This document shows, in pieces, positions 8,524 to 17,222 of a stretch of 64,000 nucleotides of DNA (the first letter of the stretch is position 1; every line of letters begins with the position of its first letter). Made by a program: the position numbers and the translations under genes. The notes beneath the pieces are model-generated. The model had not been told where the DNA came from and ran no database searches. It saw nothing but the letters and a program-made list of their open reading frames with translations. This stretch comes from Dokdonia sp. Dokd-P16. Its GTDB lineage: Bacteria > Bacteroidota > Bacteroidia > Flavobacteriales > Flavobacteriaceae. Location of the stretch: the NCBI RefSeq assembly GCF_003095655.1, contig NZ_CP029151.1, positions 1,425,001 through 1,489,000 on the forward strand. Reading direction: 5' to 3'.

Positions 8524-9672
8524 ATGAATTTATCTAGATTGTCTTTAAAGGGAAAAAAGAACGCTACCGTAGAAAAAAATATTACGAGTACTTCTGATTA
8601 TTTTTCGATGGATAATTTCTACTATAGACAGATTTCTGAACTTACAGGAGCAGGAGGATGGAGCGTCGATTTTAAGAATAAAAAGAGCTTCTTTGATGAT
8701 CAAGCAAGAAATATTCTTAACGTACCTAAAGACTATAATCCTACATTAAATACCGGTTTTAATTTTTATGCAGAGGAGCATATGGACAAAGCCACAGCAC
8801 TCTTTTTTGATTGTGCTCAAGGGAAATCTTTTTCTACTCATGTAAAGATGAGAACCTATGATGGAGAGATATTCTGGGCAAAAGCAATCGGACGCCCTCT
8901 TAGGAATAATGATGGGGAAATTATTGGTATACGAGGAGTTTTTCAAAATATTCATGAGGAGAAGTTTCGTGAAGAACAGTTAGAACAGTCTTTTAGATTA
9001 ATACAGGGACATAACTCCCGGCTATACGATTTTGCTCATATTATTTCCCATAATTTGAGATCCCAAGTTGGAAACTTACAAATGTCTGCAGCACTATTTG
9101 ACACCTCAAACCTAAGTGCAGACCAAAACGAATTACTTGAGAATTTTACAAAAATTGGAAAGAGTTTAGATATCACTTTAAAACATCTTAACAAGATAGT
9201 AAGCGTGCATAACGTAGCTAGTGAAACAAGAGATAGCGTTGTAATTGAAGAGGTCTACCAGCGCGTAGTCGCCGGACTATCTCAAACAATTAGAGAAAAC
9301 AAGGTCATGATGTACACAGATTTCTCAGAAGTAGAGGAGATTCCATACATCGAAGCGTATCTAGAAAGTATTTTACAAAACTTAATTACAAACGCAATAC
9401 GATATAAGCATCCAGATCGTGATCCAGAAATCTCTTTGTATACCTATGAGGAAGATGGAAAAGTACACCTTCTTGTAAAAGACAACGGATTAGGCATAGA
9501 CTTAGAGAAGCATGGAGAAGAGCTTTTTAAAATCTATAAAACTTTTCACGGTAATGATGATGCATTAGGCCTAGGCTTGTTTCTCACTCGTAATGAAGTA
9601 GAGGCAATGGGCGGAGAAATCAACGTAGAAAGTAAAGTAGGTAAAGGATCAAAATTTATTGTAACGTTATAA
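8524..9672 (+). CDS. PAS-domain sensor histidine kinase
   Basis: A cytoplasmic sensor kinase of 382 residues without membrane segments. Residues about 35-150 form a PAS fold with a PAC tail (GEIIGIRGVFQNIHEEK). The phospho-acceptor is His176 in ISHNLRSQVGNL, the variant H-box common in Bacteroidota. The HATPase domain covers about 270-382: N-box NLITNAIRYKH, G1 box DNGLGIDLE, then ALGLGLFLTRNEVEAMGG and closing GKGSKF. A stand-alone receiver gene follows after 21 bp and is the likely phospho-partner. The signal sensed is unknown. Confidence 0.9.
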   Translation: MNLSRLSLKGKKNATVEKNITSTSDYFSMDNFYYRQISELTGAGGWSVDFKNKKSFFDDQARNILNVPKDYNPTLNTGFNFYAEEHMDKATALFFDCAQGKSFSTHVKMRTYDGEIFWAKAIGRPLRNNDGEIIGIRGVFQNIHEEKFREEQLEQSFRLIQGHNSRLYDFAHIISHNLRSQVGNLQMSAALFDTSNLSADQNELLENFTKIGKSLDITLKHLNKIVSVHNVASETRDSVVIEEVYQRVVAGLSQTIRENKVMMYTDFSEVEEIPYIEAYLESILQNLITNAIRYKHPDRDPEISLYTYEEDGKVHLLVKDNGLGIDLEKHGEELFKIYKTFHGNDDALGLGLFLTRNEVEAMGGEINVESKVGKGSKFIVTL

Positions 9673-9693
9673 CAAACCAGTACAGCATTAACA

Positions 9694-10110
9694 ATGACAG
9701 AATATCCGATAGAAATAGCATGTATAATTGACGACGATGAGATGTATGTAAGTTTAATCACAAAGGTGATAGACATACGTAAACTTGCAAAAGATCTTAT
9801 CGTTTTTAAAAATGGCGAAGAAGCTCTTGATTACTTTGTCAAAACATTTTTACACAAAGAAGAACAAGCAATCCCGCAAATTATCCTGCTGGATCTCAAT
9901 ATGCCGGTAATGGATGGTTGGAAGTTTCTAGAAGAGCTCAGTAAGTACAATTTTCCAGCACTTAAAAACAGCACGCTATATATTGTAAGCTCCTCTATAA
10001 ACCCTGTTGATATAAAGCGATCTCAAGAATTTAATCTAGTAAAAGACTTCTTAGTAAAACCTATTGGTCTTGACGACTTAGCAGCGGTCTTTAAAAAGAA
10101 AGTGGCTTAA
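9694..10110 (+). CDS. Stand-alone receiver domain (CheY-like response regulator)
   Basis: A 138-residue single-domain receiver. The acidic pocket is D13-D14-D15, the phosphorylated residue is Asp67 in LLDLNMP, the switch Ser is in SSS (99-101), and the conserved Lys is K122 in LVKPIG. There is no output domain, so it probably acts by protein contact or passes the phosphate on. It follows the PAS kinase by 21 bp and was probably evolved as its partner. The stop overlaps the stop of convergent lspA by 2 bases, leaving no room for a terminator between them. Confidence 0.9.
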   Translation: MTEYPIEIACIIDDDEMYVSLITKVIDIRKLAKDLIVFKNGEEALDYFVKTFLHKEEQAIPQIILLDLNMPVMDGWKFLEELSKYNFPALKNSTLYIVSSSINPVDIKRSQEFNLVKDFLVKPIGLDDLAAVFKKKVA

Positions 10111-10742
10111 GCTACAACCTTATTATCCTTCTCGTCCTGAGGAAATACTCTTTTATTAAATACAAGCAGTATTCCTACTCCAGTGCTTATTGCCATATCT
10201 GCTATGTTGAAGATAGCATTAAAGAAAGTAAATGTTTTACCACCTAAAAATGGAACCCATTCTGGCCACATTGCATCTTGAATAAACGGGAAATAGAGCA
10301 TGTCTACCACCTTCCCAAAGAGAGGGTCTGCATATCCACCACCATCAGGCATAAAAGTTGCAATCTGACTCGTGGTACTCTCGCTAAAAATAGATCCATA
10401 GATAAGCGAATCTATAATATTACCTACTGCTCCAGCAAAGACGAGTGATAGTGCAATCACGAGAAGCTTAGGTGCATTATTTACTGCAGATTTATATAGA
10501 TAATACCCAATTACAGGCGCTATGATAAGTCTAAAAAGTGATAAGGTTATTTTACCATACTTGCCAGGTAACTCTACTCCCCAAGCGGCTCCTTGATTTT
10601 CAACAAAAAAGATTTGAAACCAGTCCATACCAAAAACTTGTATACTCTCACGTAAGTAAAAGTTAGTTTTGATATAAACCTTTAACACCTGATCTACTAA
10701 TAAAATCAGGAAAACAATAAGGGCGACTTTCTTAAGAGACAT
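10107..10742 (-). CDS. lspA: Lipoprotein signal peptidase (signal peptidase II)
   Basis: LspA cuts the signal peptide from prolipoproteins in the inner membrane after lipidation of the +1 Cys. The protein has 211 residues and four hydrophobic segments. The two catalytic aspartates are Asp111 in GAVGNIIDSL and Asp182 in FNIADMAIS. It is longer than the E. coli enzyme because of an insertion at about 117-165 between the catalytic motifs, which is usual in this phylum. The TraR/DksA and ileS genes lie upstream on the same strand, separated by the gene at 10777. Confidence 0.93.
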   Translation of the reverse strand: MSLKKVALIVFLILLVDQVLKVYIKTNFYLRESIQVFGMDWFQIFFVENQGAAWGVELPGKYGKITLSLFRLIIAPVIGYYLYKSAVNNAPKLLVIALSLVFAGAVGNIIDSLIYGSIFSESTTSQIATFMPDGGGYADPLFGKVVDMLYFPFIQDAMWPEWVPFLGGKTFTFFNAIFNIADMAISTGVGILLVFNKRVFPQDEKDNKVVA

Positions 10743-10776
10743 AATTATTTTTTGACAAGGGACAAAAATAGGTTAT

Positions 10777-11403
10777 TCACAACGATTTTACTATCGTGAT
10801 ATCACCATGTATACTTTGTAGTTTGAGAGTTGGTCCCAGAGTGATTTCTGGCGATATAACGATAGTACCGTTACGAGATTGTGCAGTAACATGTGCTTTA
10901 TCAATATCAAGTTCAATACTTCCAGAGATAGTGTTTATAGTTGCGCTTTCGCGAAAGCGGAATCCTTCTCCTTTAAAGTGTCCTCTTCCTAAATCCATGT
11001 GCACTTGCCCGAAGGCTCCATAGGTACCTACGCCTGCAAGTGTACTGTACACAGACACGTTTAGTCCCACAGGAACAGTTATTTCAAGCTCTATAGCCAT
11101 CACTTTATGCGCAGAGAGCTTATCATTAAAAGGTTCGTAATCTGGTGTTTTGCCCGTAGTGATCTTAAGTACATTACTTGCGATAGCAGTGTTTAACAAG
11201 GTAGACGCAAATATTTCTCCGTCTATAATGGTATGCACTGTAATTTGATCAGTATCTGCAGCAGTAATTGTAATCTCAAAAATCTCATTACTATTAATGT
11301 ATAACTCTTTTACACTCTCCGCATCGTATGTTTGAGACAAGCGTTTTTGTGCAACCACAGCCGTAGTAAGTAAGAAAAGTAATAAACAGAGAGATATCCT
11401 CAT
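10777..11403 (-). CDS. Secreted beta-helical/adhesin-like protein (DUF4097-like)
   Basis: A 208-residue exported protein with signal peptide MRISLCLLLFLLTTAVVAQ. The rest is beta-rich with repeated short turns such as INTISGSIELDI, AQSRNGTIVI and LQSIHGDITIV, the pattern seen in DUF4097-type putative adhesins. No catalytic residues stand out. The perfect palindrome at 10945-10958 is translated here as FRES. It lies 34 bp upstream of lspA on the same strand and may be co-transcribed with it. Function unknown. Confidence 0.6.
   Translation of the reverse strand: MRISLCLLLFLLTTAVVAQKRLSQTYDAESVKELYINSNEIFEITITAADTDQITVHTIIDGEIFASTLLNTAIASNVLKITTGKTPDYEPFNDKLSAHKVMAIELEITVPVGLNVSVYSTLAGVGTYGAFGQVHMDLGRGHFKGEGFRFRESATINTISGSIELDIDKAHVTAQSRNGTIVISPEITLGPTLKLQSIHGDITIVKSL
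10945..10958. repeat. Genome palindrome copy 3, inside the DUF4097-like gene
   Basis: Perfect GCTTTCGCGAAAGC, read on the minus strand as FRES within GFRFRESAT. Confidence 0.95.
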
Positions 11404-11423
11404 TATAAAAACTTGTAAAAATT

Positions 11424-11446
11424 AAAAGCGCTCAGAGAGCGCTTTT
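11424..11446 (-). terminator. Intrinsic terminator after the DksA-like gene
   Basis: A 10-bp stem (AAAAGCGCTC with GAGCGCTTTT) closes a 3-base loop with A/T runs on both edges. It lies between the stop at 11499 and the start of the next gene at 11403, so it ends the ileS/DksA-like transcript. Confidence 0.75.
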
Positions 11447-11498
11447 TAATAACATCCTTTTGAGAATGGAGTACTTTTTATTTTATCTAAGAAAGAAC

Positions 11499-11882
11499 TT
11501 ACGCCTGCATATTCTTAGCCTCAATACTCAATGTAGCATGTGGTACAAGCTTTAATCTCTCAGGATTAATAAGTTTACCAGTCACACGACAAATCCCGTA
11601 AGTCTTGTTCTGTATGCGCGTAATCGCATTTTTAAGATCGCGTATAAATTTCTCTTGACGTATAGCAAGTGCACTGTTTGCCTCTTTACTCATCGTGGCG
11701 CTACCTTCCTCAAAAGATTTAAATTGTGGAGAGGTATCATCTGTACCGTTATCTCCATCGTTGAGGTAGGCACTTTTAATAAGCTCGAGATCGTGTTGTG
11801 CTTTCTCAATCTTCTTTTCTATTAATTCTCTAAACTCAGCGAGCTGTGCATCGCTAAATCTTTCTTGTATATCGTCTGCCAT
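11499..11882 (-). CDS. TraR/DksA-family protein with degenerate zinc finger
   Basis: A 127-residue protein with the DksA plan: a long helical coiled coil (about residues 10-95) and a short C-terminal finger. DksA-family proteins bind the RNA polymerase secondary channel. The finger keeps the fold pattern YGICRVTGKLI...HATLSIEA, but only Cys98 of the usual four cysteines remains; the others are replaced by Thr101, Ser119 and Ala122, so it should not bind zinc in the classical way. It starts 2 bases after the ileS stop, so the two are co-transcribed. Family confident; its action on transcription is inferred. Confidence 0.85.
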   Translation of the reverse strand: MADDIQERFSDAQLAEFRELIEKKIEKAQHDLELIKSAYLNDGDNGTDDTSPQFKSFEEGSATMSKEANSALAIRQEKFIRDLKNAITRIQNKTYGICRVTGKLINPERLKLVPHATLSIEAKNMQA

Positions 11883-11884
11883 TA

Positions 11885-14800
11885 CTATTGTTTTGAAATG
11901 GTTAAAAATGTTGTTATATCATCAAAAGCAATCTCCAGTCCATCACTTAATGTAGGAACTAATTCAAGAGAATCTGCTAGTGTTTCTGCTTTAATATAGT
12001 CTGCGTTAGTCAGTACTGTCTGAGCAATTGATGGCTCTTCCTGTAGCTGTATATGGATACGATCTGTCACTTCAAATCCAGAGTCCTTACGTAGGTTCTG
12101 TATACGGTTAACCAATTCTCGTGCCACACCTTCTTTTTTGAGCTCTTCACTTATCGTAACATCTAGAGCTACTGTTACTCCAGCATTACTTGCAACTAGC
12201 CACCCTTCAATGTCTTGCGATGTTATCTCAACGTCACCAGCCTGCAAAATAGTATTTTCCCCATTAATTTCGACTGTTAATTCTCCATCTTGCTCAATTT
12301 TTGCAATATCCTCAGCTTGTAGTGAGTTTATCTTGCTGGCAATGAGTTTCATATCCTTCCCAAAACGAGGTCCTAATACCTTAAAATTAGGTTTGATTTG
12401 CTTCACTAAGATCCCAGAATCATCAGAAATGAGCTCAATTTCCTTCACATTTACCTCAGACTTAATCAAATCTGCCACGGCAAGGATCTCATTTTTATCA
12501 TTTTCATTAAGCACAGGGATCATAATACGCTGCAAAGGTTGGCGTACTTTGATTTTTTCTTTTGCTCTTAATGAGAGTGTTAGTGAGCTTACTATTTGTG
12601 CTTTTTGCATTTTATGCTCAAGAGCAACATCTATATAAGTTGCATCACTCACTGGAAATTCTGCAAGGTGTATGCTTTCAAAATCTTCTCTTCCAGTAGC
12701 TGCATTTAAGTCTTTATAGAGTTTTTCCATAAAGAATGGTGCCACAGGAGCGCTAAGCTTTGCTACAGTCTCAAGACAAGTATATAGTGTTTGGTATGCA
12801 GAGATTTTATCTGTTGCATATTCACCTTTCCAAAAACGTCTTCTACTTAATCGTACAAACCAGTTAGATAGGTTTTCTTGTACAAAGGTGTCTATCGCTC
12901 TAGTTGCTTTGGTAGGCTCGTATTCTTCATAAAACTTATCTACAGTTGCGATAAGACTATGAAGTTCAGATAGTATCCACCTGTCTATTTCAGGTCGTTG
13001 AGAAAGTGCTATTTCCGCTTCCGCGAAAGAGAAATTATCAAGGTTTGCATACAGTGCAAAGAAGTTGTACGTGTTATAAAGCGTCCCAAAGAACTTACGC
13101 TTTACTTCTTCTATTCCTTCTAGATCAAACTTGAGATTGTCCCAAGGGTTTGCGTTAGAAATCATGTACCAGCGTGTTGCATCTGGACCGTATTTTTCTA
13201 AGGTCTCAAAAGGATCTGTTGCATTACCAAGACGCTTAGACATCTTTTGCCCGTTCTTGTCAAGTACTAGTCCGTTAGAAACTACATTTTTATAAGCAAC
13301 ATCGTCAAAAATCATCGTTGCAATTGCGTGCAGCGTGTAAAACCATCCACGAGTTTGATCTACGCCTTCGGCTATAAAATCTGCTTTACGCCAAGTGTCT
13401 TCTACGAGTTCTTTATTTTCAAAAGGGTAGTGCCATTGTGCATACGGCATAGATCCAGAGTCAAACCATACATCAATAAGGTCTGCCTCACGTGACATAG
13501 GCTTCCCGCTCTCTGATACTAAAGTGATTTTATCTACAATGTTTTTATGGAGATCTACGAGCTCATAATTCTCCTCACTCATATCGCCCACTTTAAATCC
13601 TTCAAAAGGATCTGCATCCATCACACCTTTGTCAAGTGCTTTTTGGATTTCGGCTTTAAGTTCGGCTATAGAGCCTATGAGGATTTCTTCTTTCCCGTCT
13701 TCCGTTCTCCATATAGGAAGCGGTATTCCCCAGAAACGGCTACGTGATAAGTTCCAGTCGTTTGCATTTGCAAGCCAGTTTCCAAAACGTCCTTCACCTG
13801 TAGACTTAGGTTTCCAATTTACACCAAGGTTAAGCTCGTGCATACGATCTTTAAAATCGGTCACTTTTATAAACCAAGAATCTAGCGGGTAGTAAAGTAC
13901 CGGCTTATCTGTACGCCAGCAATGTGGGTAACTGTGCACGTACTTCTCTACCTTAAAGGCTTTGTTTTCTTCTTTTAAGCGTATCGCAAGTTCCACGTCC
14001 ATAGAACGTTCTGGAGCCTCACCATCTGCATAATATTCATTCTTGATGTACTTGTTTCCAAACTCTTTGAGCTCAGGGCGAAATTTACCCTGAAGATCCA
14101 CAAGCGGCACAAGGTTACCATCTTCATTTTTAATAAGAAGTGGCGGAATTTCTGGTGAAGCTAGCTTTGCAACCAAAGCATCATCTGCACCAAAAGTAGG
14201 TGCTGTGTGTACGATACCTGTTCCATCCTCTGTCGTTACAAAGTCTCCAGCTATCACACGGAAAGCATCTTGAGGATTATCATTAGGTTGTACAAAGTCA
14301 AATAGTTGCTCGTAGCGAAGTTCAAGAAGGTCTGCTCCTTTAAATTCTCTAGCTACATAGTATGGTATTTTCTTATCTCCAGCAGTATATGCGTCCAGTT
14401 CCTCTTTCGCGGAAGCGGAAACAAATTTCTTATCAAACTGCTTAGAGATTAAATTCTTTGCAAGGATAACTTTTACTGGCTCAAATGTGTACTGGTTAAA
14501 TGTCTCAACAAGTACATAATCTATCTTCTTCCCTACGGTAAGTGCTGTGTTTGAAGGTAGTGTCCAAGGAGTCGTCGTCCAGGCGATAAAGTAGGTCTGC
14601 CCATCTGCAAGTTCTTTTGCAAGTGGGTTTTCACCTTGATCTGTGATTTTAAATTGTGCAACTACCGTAGTATCTGTCACATCGCGGTAACAGCCAGGCT
14701 GGTTAAGTTCGTGAGAGCTTAATCCCGTTCCCGCCTTAGGAGAATACGGCTGGATGGTGTAGCCTTTGTACAGTAAATCTTTGTTATAGATTTGCTTAAG

Positions 14801-15292
14801 TAGCCACCATACGGTTTCCATATACTTGGCCTTGTAGGTGATGTATGGGTCTTCCATATCTACCCAGTAGCCCATTTTTTCGGTAAGGTCGTTCCAGATA
14901 TCCGTGTAGCGCATCACGGCTTTTTTACAAGCTTCGTTATACTCTTCTACAGTGATTTTTGTGCCGATATCTTCTTTGGTAATACCAAGTTCTTTTTCAA
15001 CACCAAGTTCTACAGGAAGTCCGTGTGTATCCCATCCCGCTTTACGCTTAACCTGAAAGCCTTTCATCGTTTTGTAACGAGGAAAAATATCTTTAATCGC
15101 ACGTGCTAGTACGTGGTGTACACCCGGTAGTCCGTTTGCCGAAGGTGGTCCTTCAAAAAACACATACGGTTTTGCTCCTTCTCGAGAAGTAACCGACTTC
15201 TCAAAAACGTCATTTTCTTTCCAATAGGCAAGTACCTCGCTAGCGATGTTAGGAAGGTCTAATCCTTTATATTCAGTGAACTTAGCGCTCAT
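11885..15292 (-). CDS. ileS: Isoleucyl-tRNA synthetase
   Basis: IleRS charges tRNA-Ile and edits mischarged valine. The protein has 1135 residues from the ATG at 15292 (MSAKFTEYKG); a further 16 in-frame codons upstream are less likely to be translated. The HIGH-type signature is in GPPSANGLPGVHH, the large CP1 editing domain follows (WTTTPWTLPSNTAL, DGTGIVHTAPTFG), and the KMSKR loop is in GQKMSKRLGNA. The length and the C-terminal extension fit the long IleS2-like/eukaryote-like form common in Bacteroidota. Two diverged palindrome copies fall in the gene (13017 and 14403). A DksA-family gene follows in the same transcript. Confidence 0.95.
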   Translation of the reverse strand: MSAKFTEYKGLDLPNIASEVLAYWKENDVFEKSVTSREGAKPYVFFEGPPSANGLPGVHHVLARAIKDIFPRYKTMKGFQVKRKAGWDTHGLPVELGVEKELGITKEDIGTKITVEEYNEACKKAVMRYTDIWNDLTEKMGYWVDMEDPYITYKAKYMETVWWLLKQIYNKDLLYKGYTIQPYSPKAGTGLSSHELNQPGCYRDVTDTTVVAQFKITDQGENPLAKELADGQTYFIAWTTTPWTLPSNTALTVGKKIDYVLVETFNQYTFEPVKVILAKNLISKQFDKKFVSASAKEELDAYTAGDKKIPYYVAREFKGADLLELRYEQLFDFVQPNDNPQDAFRVIAGDFVTTEDGTGIVHTAPTFGADDALVAKLASPEIPPLLIKNEDGNLVPLVDLQGKFRPELKEFGNKYIKNEYYADGEAPERSMDVELAIRLKEENKAFKVEKYVHSYPHCWRTDKPVLYYPLDSWFIKVTDFKDRMHELNLGVNWKPKSTGEGRFGNWLANANDWNLSRSRFWGIPLPIWRTEDGKEEILIGSIAELKAEIQKALDKGVMDADPFEGFKVGDMSEENYELVDLHKNIVDKITLVSESGKPMSREADLIDVWFDSGSMPYAQWHYPFENKELVEDTWRKADFIAEGVDQTRGWFYTLHAIATMIFDDVAYKNVVSNGLVLDKNGQKMSKRLGNATDPFETLEKYGPDATRWYMISNANPWDNLKFDLEGIEEVKRKFFGTLYNTYNFFALYANLDNFSFAEAEIALSQRPEIDRWILSELHSLIATVDKFYEEYEPTKATRAIDTFVQENLSNWFVRLSRRRFWKGEYATDKISAYQTLYTCLETVAKLSAPVAPFFMEKLYKDLNAATGREDFESIHLAEFPVSDATYIDVALEHKMQKAQIVSSLTLSLRAKEKIKVRQPLQRIMIPVLNENDKNEILAVADLIKSEVNVKEIELISDDSGILVKQIKPNFKVLGPRFGKDMKLIASKINSLQAEDIAKIEQDGELTVEINGENTILQAGDVEITSQDIEGWLVASNAGVTVALDVTISEELKKEGVARELVNRIQNLRKDSGFEVTDRIHIQLQEEPSIAQTVLTNADYIKAETLADSLELVPTLSDGLEIAFDDITTFLTISKQ

Positions 15293-15341
15293 TTTGTAGT
15301 CTTTAAATGTTGTGCGCGAATTTACGAGATTTTTAGGCAAT

Positions 15342-15383
15342 AAAGAAGCGCCTCAAGATGATAACATCTTGAGGCGCTTCTTT
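15342..15383 (-). terminator. Strong intrinsic terminator between the outer-membrane protein gene and ileS
   Basis: A 19-bp perfect stem with a 4-base loop (ATAA). It lies 15 bases after the stop of the minus-strand gene at 15399, so it ends that transcript before ileS begins. Confidence 0.85.
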
Positions 15384-15398
15384 GAAATTTATTAATAA

Positions 15399-16052
15399 CT
15401 AAAGTTTATAAGCAAGCCCCAGTTGAAACACTGAAGCCTTGATTCCATCTCGATGATTTAAACCAAAGTAATAGCCTCCTTCAATTTCTATTTTGGAAGA
15501 CAAATCATAACTACTTTGTATTATTAAATCAACGCCAAATGGTTCTTCGTCTATAAAAACTATAGGGCCTTCATTAGTGTCTCCATCATAATCATCTTTT
15601 GTAGATAGGAGGTAATTAACCTGAGGTCCAAAACCTAAACTTAGTTTATGCCAGATGTTATACTCTATGAAAAAGGGTATAAGTATACTAGTTTCACCTA
15701 AAACAGAACCATTAACATCCTCTCTAAAATTGTTGTCGTTAGAGTCAAAAATATTTTGGTTACTATAATTTATATCCACTTTAGTTCCCCAGAATGATAA
15801 CAGCAAACCTGAGGAGAGTTCAACCTTATAAGAAAGAGGCACACTAACTCCTCCTCCAAAATAACCTCCAAGTACATAATCAAATACTAAAAAATCACTC
15901 TTTACAGATTGGAGTTTACTAGATGAATACTTAGAGTAGTTTGCTCCAGCTTTTAATTTATAGCTAATTATTTTTTGACCGTAGGATAACGCAGTAATAG
16001 AGCAACCTATAAAAAACATTACAATATTCTTTGTCATAAATATATTTTTCAT
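15399..16052 (-). CDS. Outer-membrane beta-barrel protein (PorT-like)
   Basis: A 217-residue exported protein. The signal peptide ends near SYGQ; a second Met six codons in (MTKNIVMF) is an equally plausible start. The mature part alternates polar and hydrophobic residues in eight or so strands, with aromatic girdles (KLKAGANYSKYS, GLLLSFWG, LSLGFGPQVNYLL, IEGGYYFGLNH) and ends in LGLAYKL. This is the small porin-like barrel common in Bacteroidota. It starts 16 bases after the AhpD-like gene upstream and may share its transcript. The cargo or role is unknown. Confidence 0.7.
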   Translation of the reverse strand: MKNIFMTKNIVMFFIGCSITALSYGQKIISYKLKAGANYSKYSSSKLQSVKSDFLVFDYVLGGYFGGGVSVPLSYKVELSSGLLLSFWGTKVDINYSNQNIFDSNDNNFREDVNGSVLGETSILIPFFIEYNIWHKLSLGFGPQVNYLLSTKDDYDGDTNEGPIVFIDEEPFGVDLIIQSSYDLSSKIEIEGGYYFGLNHRDGIKASVFQLGLAYKL

Positions 16053-16068
16053 TCTTTTAAATATAAAC

Positions 16069-16659
16069 TTACACGTGTTTTCCTACTTCAAATCCGTGTT
16101 TTCCGAGATATTGATTTCCAGAATCTATGGCATCTTCCTCTAGGGTAGTTCCCATCGAGTCGTTCCAGCGGTTAAGGTATCCAAAGAGTGAAATCACTCC
16201 CAGCATCTCTACAATCTCACCTTCATTCCAGTATTTATATAATTCTTCCTTGATTTTTGCATCTACAGCATTTGGTACTTGACTTGCTGCTAGTGAGAAA
16301 TCAAGCGCAGCACGCTCTGCATCAGAAAAGGCAGCGTGATGTCTGTATTCCCAGATGTTATCTAGTTGCTCTTGCTCTGCTCCATAACGCTCTGCAGCAC
16401 GTATGGCGTGCGCCTGGCAATAACGACATCCAGTAGCATTACTAGATACCCAAGCAATCATACGTTTTAAGGCAGAAGTCACTCGGCCTTGGTTTGCCAT
16501 CACAGCTTTGTTAAGATTTATAAATGCGCGTGAGATATCAGGACGACGCTGCATTGTAAGTACCGAGTTGGGACAAAAGCCTAGTGTCTCATTAAAAAAT
16601 AGGGCAAGTTCTTTGGTTGTCTCATCATGTTCGGCAGAGAGTGGAGTTACTAATGGCAT
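16069..16659 (-). CDS. AhpD/carboxymuconolactone decarboxylase-like peroxidase-related protein
   Basis: A 196-residue all-helical protein of the AhpD-like superfamily. The redox motif is C78-R-Y-C81 with His84 two residues on (CxxCxxH), in the usual place after a basic helix (SALKRMIAWVSSNATG). Members reduce peroxides or disulfides; the exact substrate is unknown. It faces an OsmC-family gene across a 106-bp divergent gap that contains palindrome copy 4. Two thiol-redox proteins sharing one control region suggests a common oxidative-stress response (inference). Confidence 0.8.
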   Translation of the reverse strand: MPLVTPLSAEHDETTKELALFFNETLGFCPNSVLTMQRRPDISRAFINLNKAVMANQGRVTSALKRMIAWVSSNATGCRYCQAHAIRAAERYGAEQEQLDNIWEYRHHAAFSDAERAALDFSLAASQVPNAVDAKIKEELYKYWNEGEIVEMLGVISLFGYLNRWNDSMGTTLEEDAIDSGNQYLGKHGFEVGKHV

Positions 16660-16691
16660 CGTATATATTTTAAATTAATGTTCTTATTTAC

Positions 16692-16705
16692 GCTTTCGCG
16701 AAAGC
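16692..16705. repeat. Genome palindrome copy 4, in the AhpD-like/OsmC divergent gap
   Basis: Perfect GCTTTCGCGAAAGC with a TTAC left flank, 32 bp upstream of the AhpD-like start and 60 bp upstream of osmC. Confidence 0.95.
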
Positions 16706-16765
16706 AATATAGGCATTTTATCTACCAATTTTGTACCTTCATATTTCAAGCAAAACACACATAAA

Positions 16766-17218
16766 ATGGCTGGACATACAGTAACTACAATTTATAAGCA
16801 AGGAATGCAATTTGAAACAGATAGCCCTACGGGTTATAAGGTTTTAATAGATACTTCTCCAGAAAATGGAGGTAATAACGATGGAATGGGGCCTAAGGCA
16901 ATGATGCTTTCTGGTCTTGCGGGATGTACTGGTTTAGACATTGTTTTTGTGCTAAATAAAATGAGGGTAGACGTGCCTAAATTTAAAATGATTGTAAAAG
17001 GAGAACTCACAGAGGAGCACCCTAAAACATATCACACCGTATGGCTAGATTATCACTTTTATGGTGATGACTTAAATGAAGAAAAAATCCAAAAAGCAGT
17101 AACACTCTCTGAAGATCAATACTGTGGAGTGATGGAAATGTTTAGAAAATTTGCCGATTTAAAAGTAGGCGTACACTTTCACGCACTTTCTGAATTAAAT
17201 GAAGAGAGCGAAAACTAG
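16766..17218 (+). CDS. OsmC/Ohr-family peroxiredoxin-like protein
   Basis: A 150-residue OsmC-fold protein. The two reactive cysteines of the family are visible: Cys54 in GLAGCTGLDIV and Cys120 in EDQYCGVMEMF. OsmC/Ohr proteins reduce organic hydroperoxides using a Cys pair. The sequence resembles the YhfA-like branch more than Ohr (inference). It is divergent from an AhpD-like gene and 4 bp upstream of the next gene, whose start lies just after its stop. Confidence 0.88.
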   Translation: MAGHTVTTIYKQGMQFETDSPTGYKVLIDTSPENGGNNDGMGPKAMMLSGLAGCTGLDIVFVLNKMRVDVPKFKMIVKGELTEEHPKTYHTVWLDYHFYGDDLNEEKIQKAVTLSEDQYCGVMEMFRKFADLKVGVHFHALSELNEESEN

Positions 17219-17222
17219 AAAA

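Noticed and set aside
12138-12638. A 166-codon open frame on the plus strand
   Set aside because: Lies wholly antisense to ileS, and its composition is the mirror of ileS codons.
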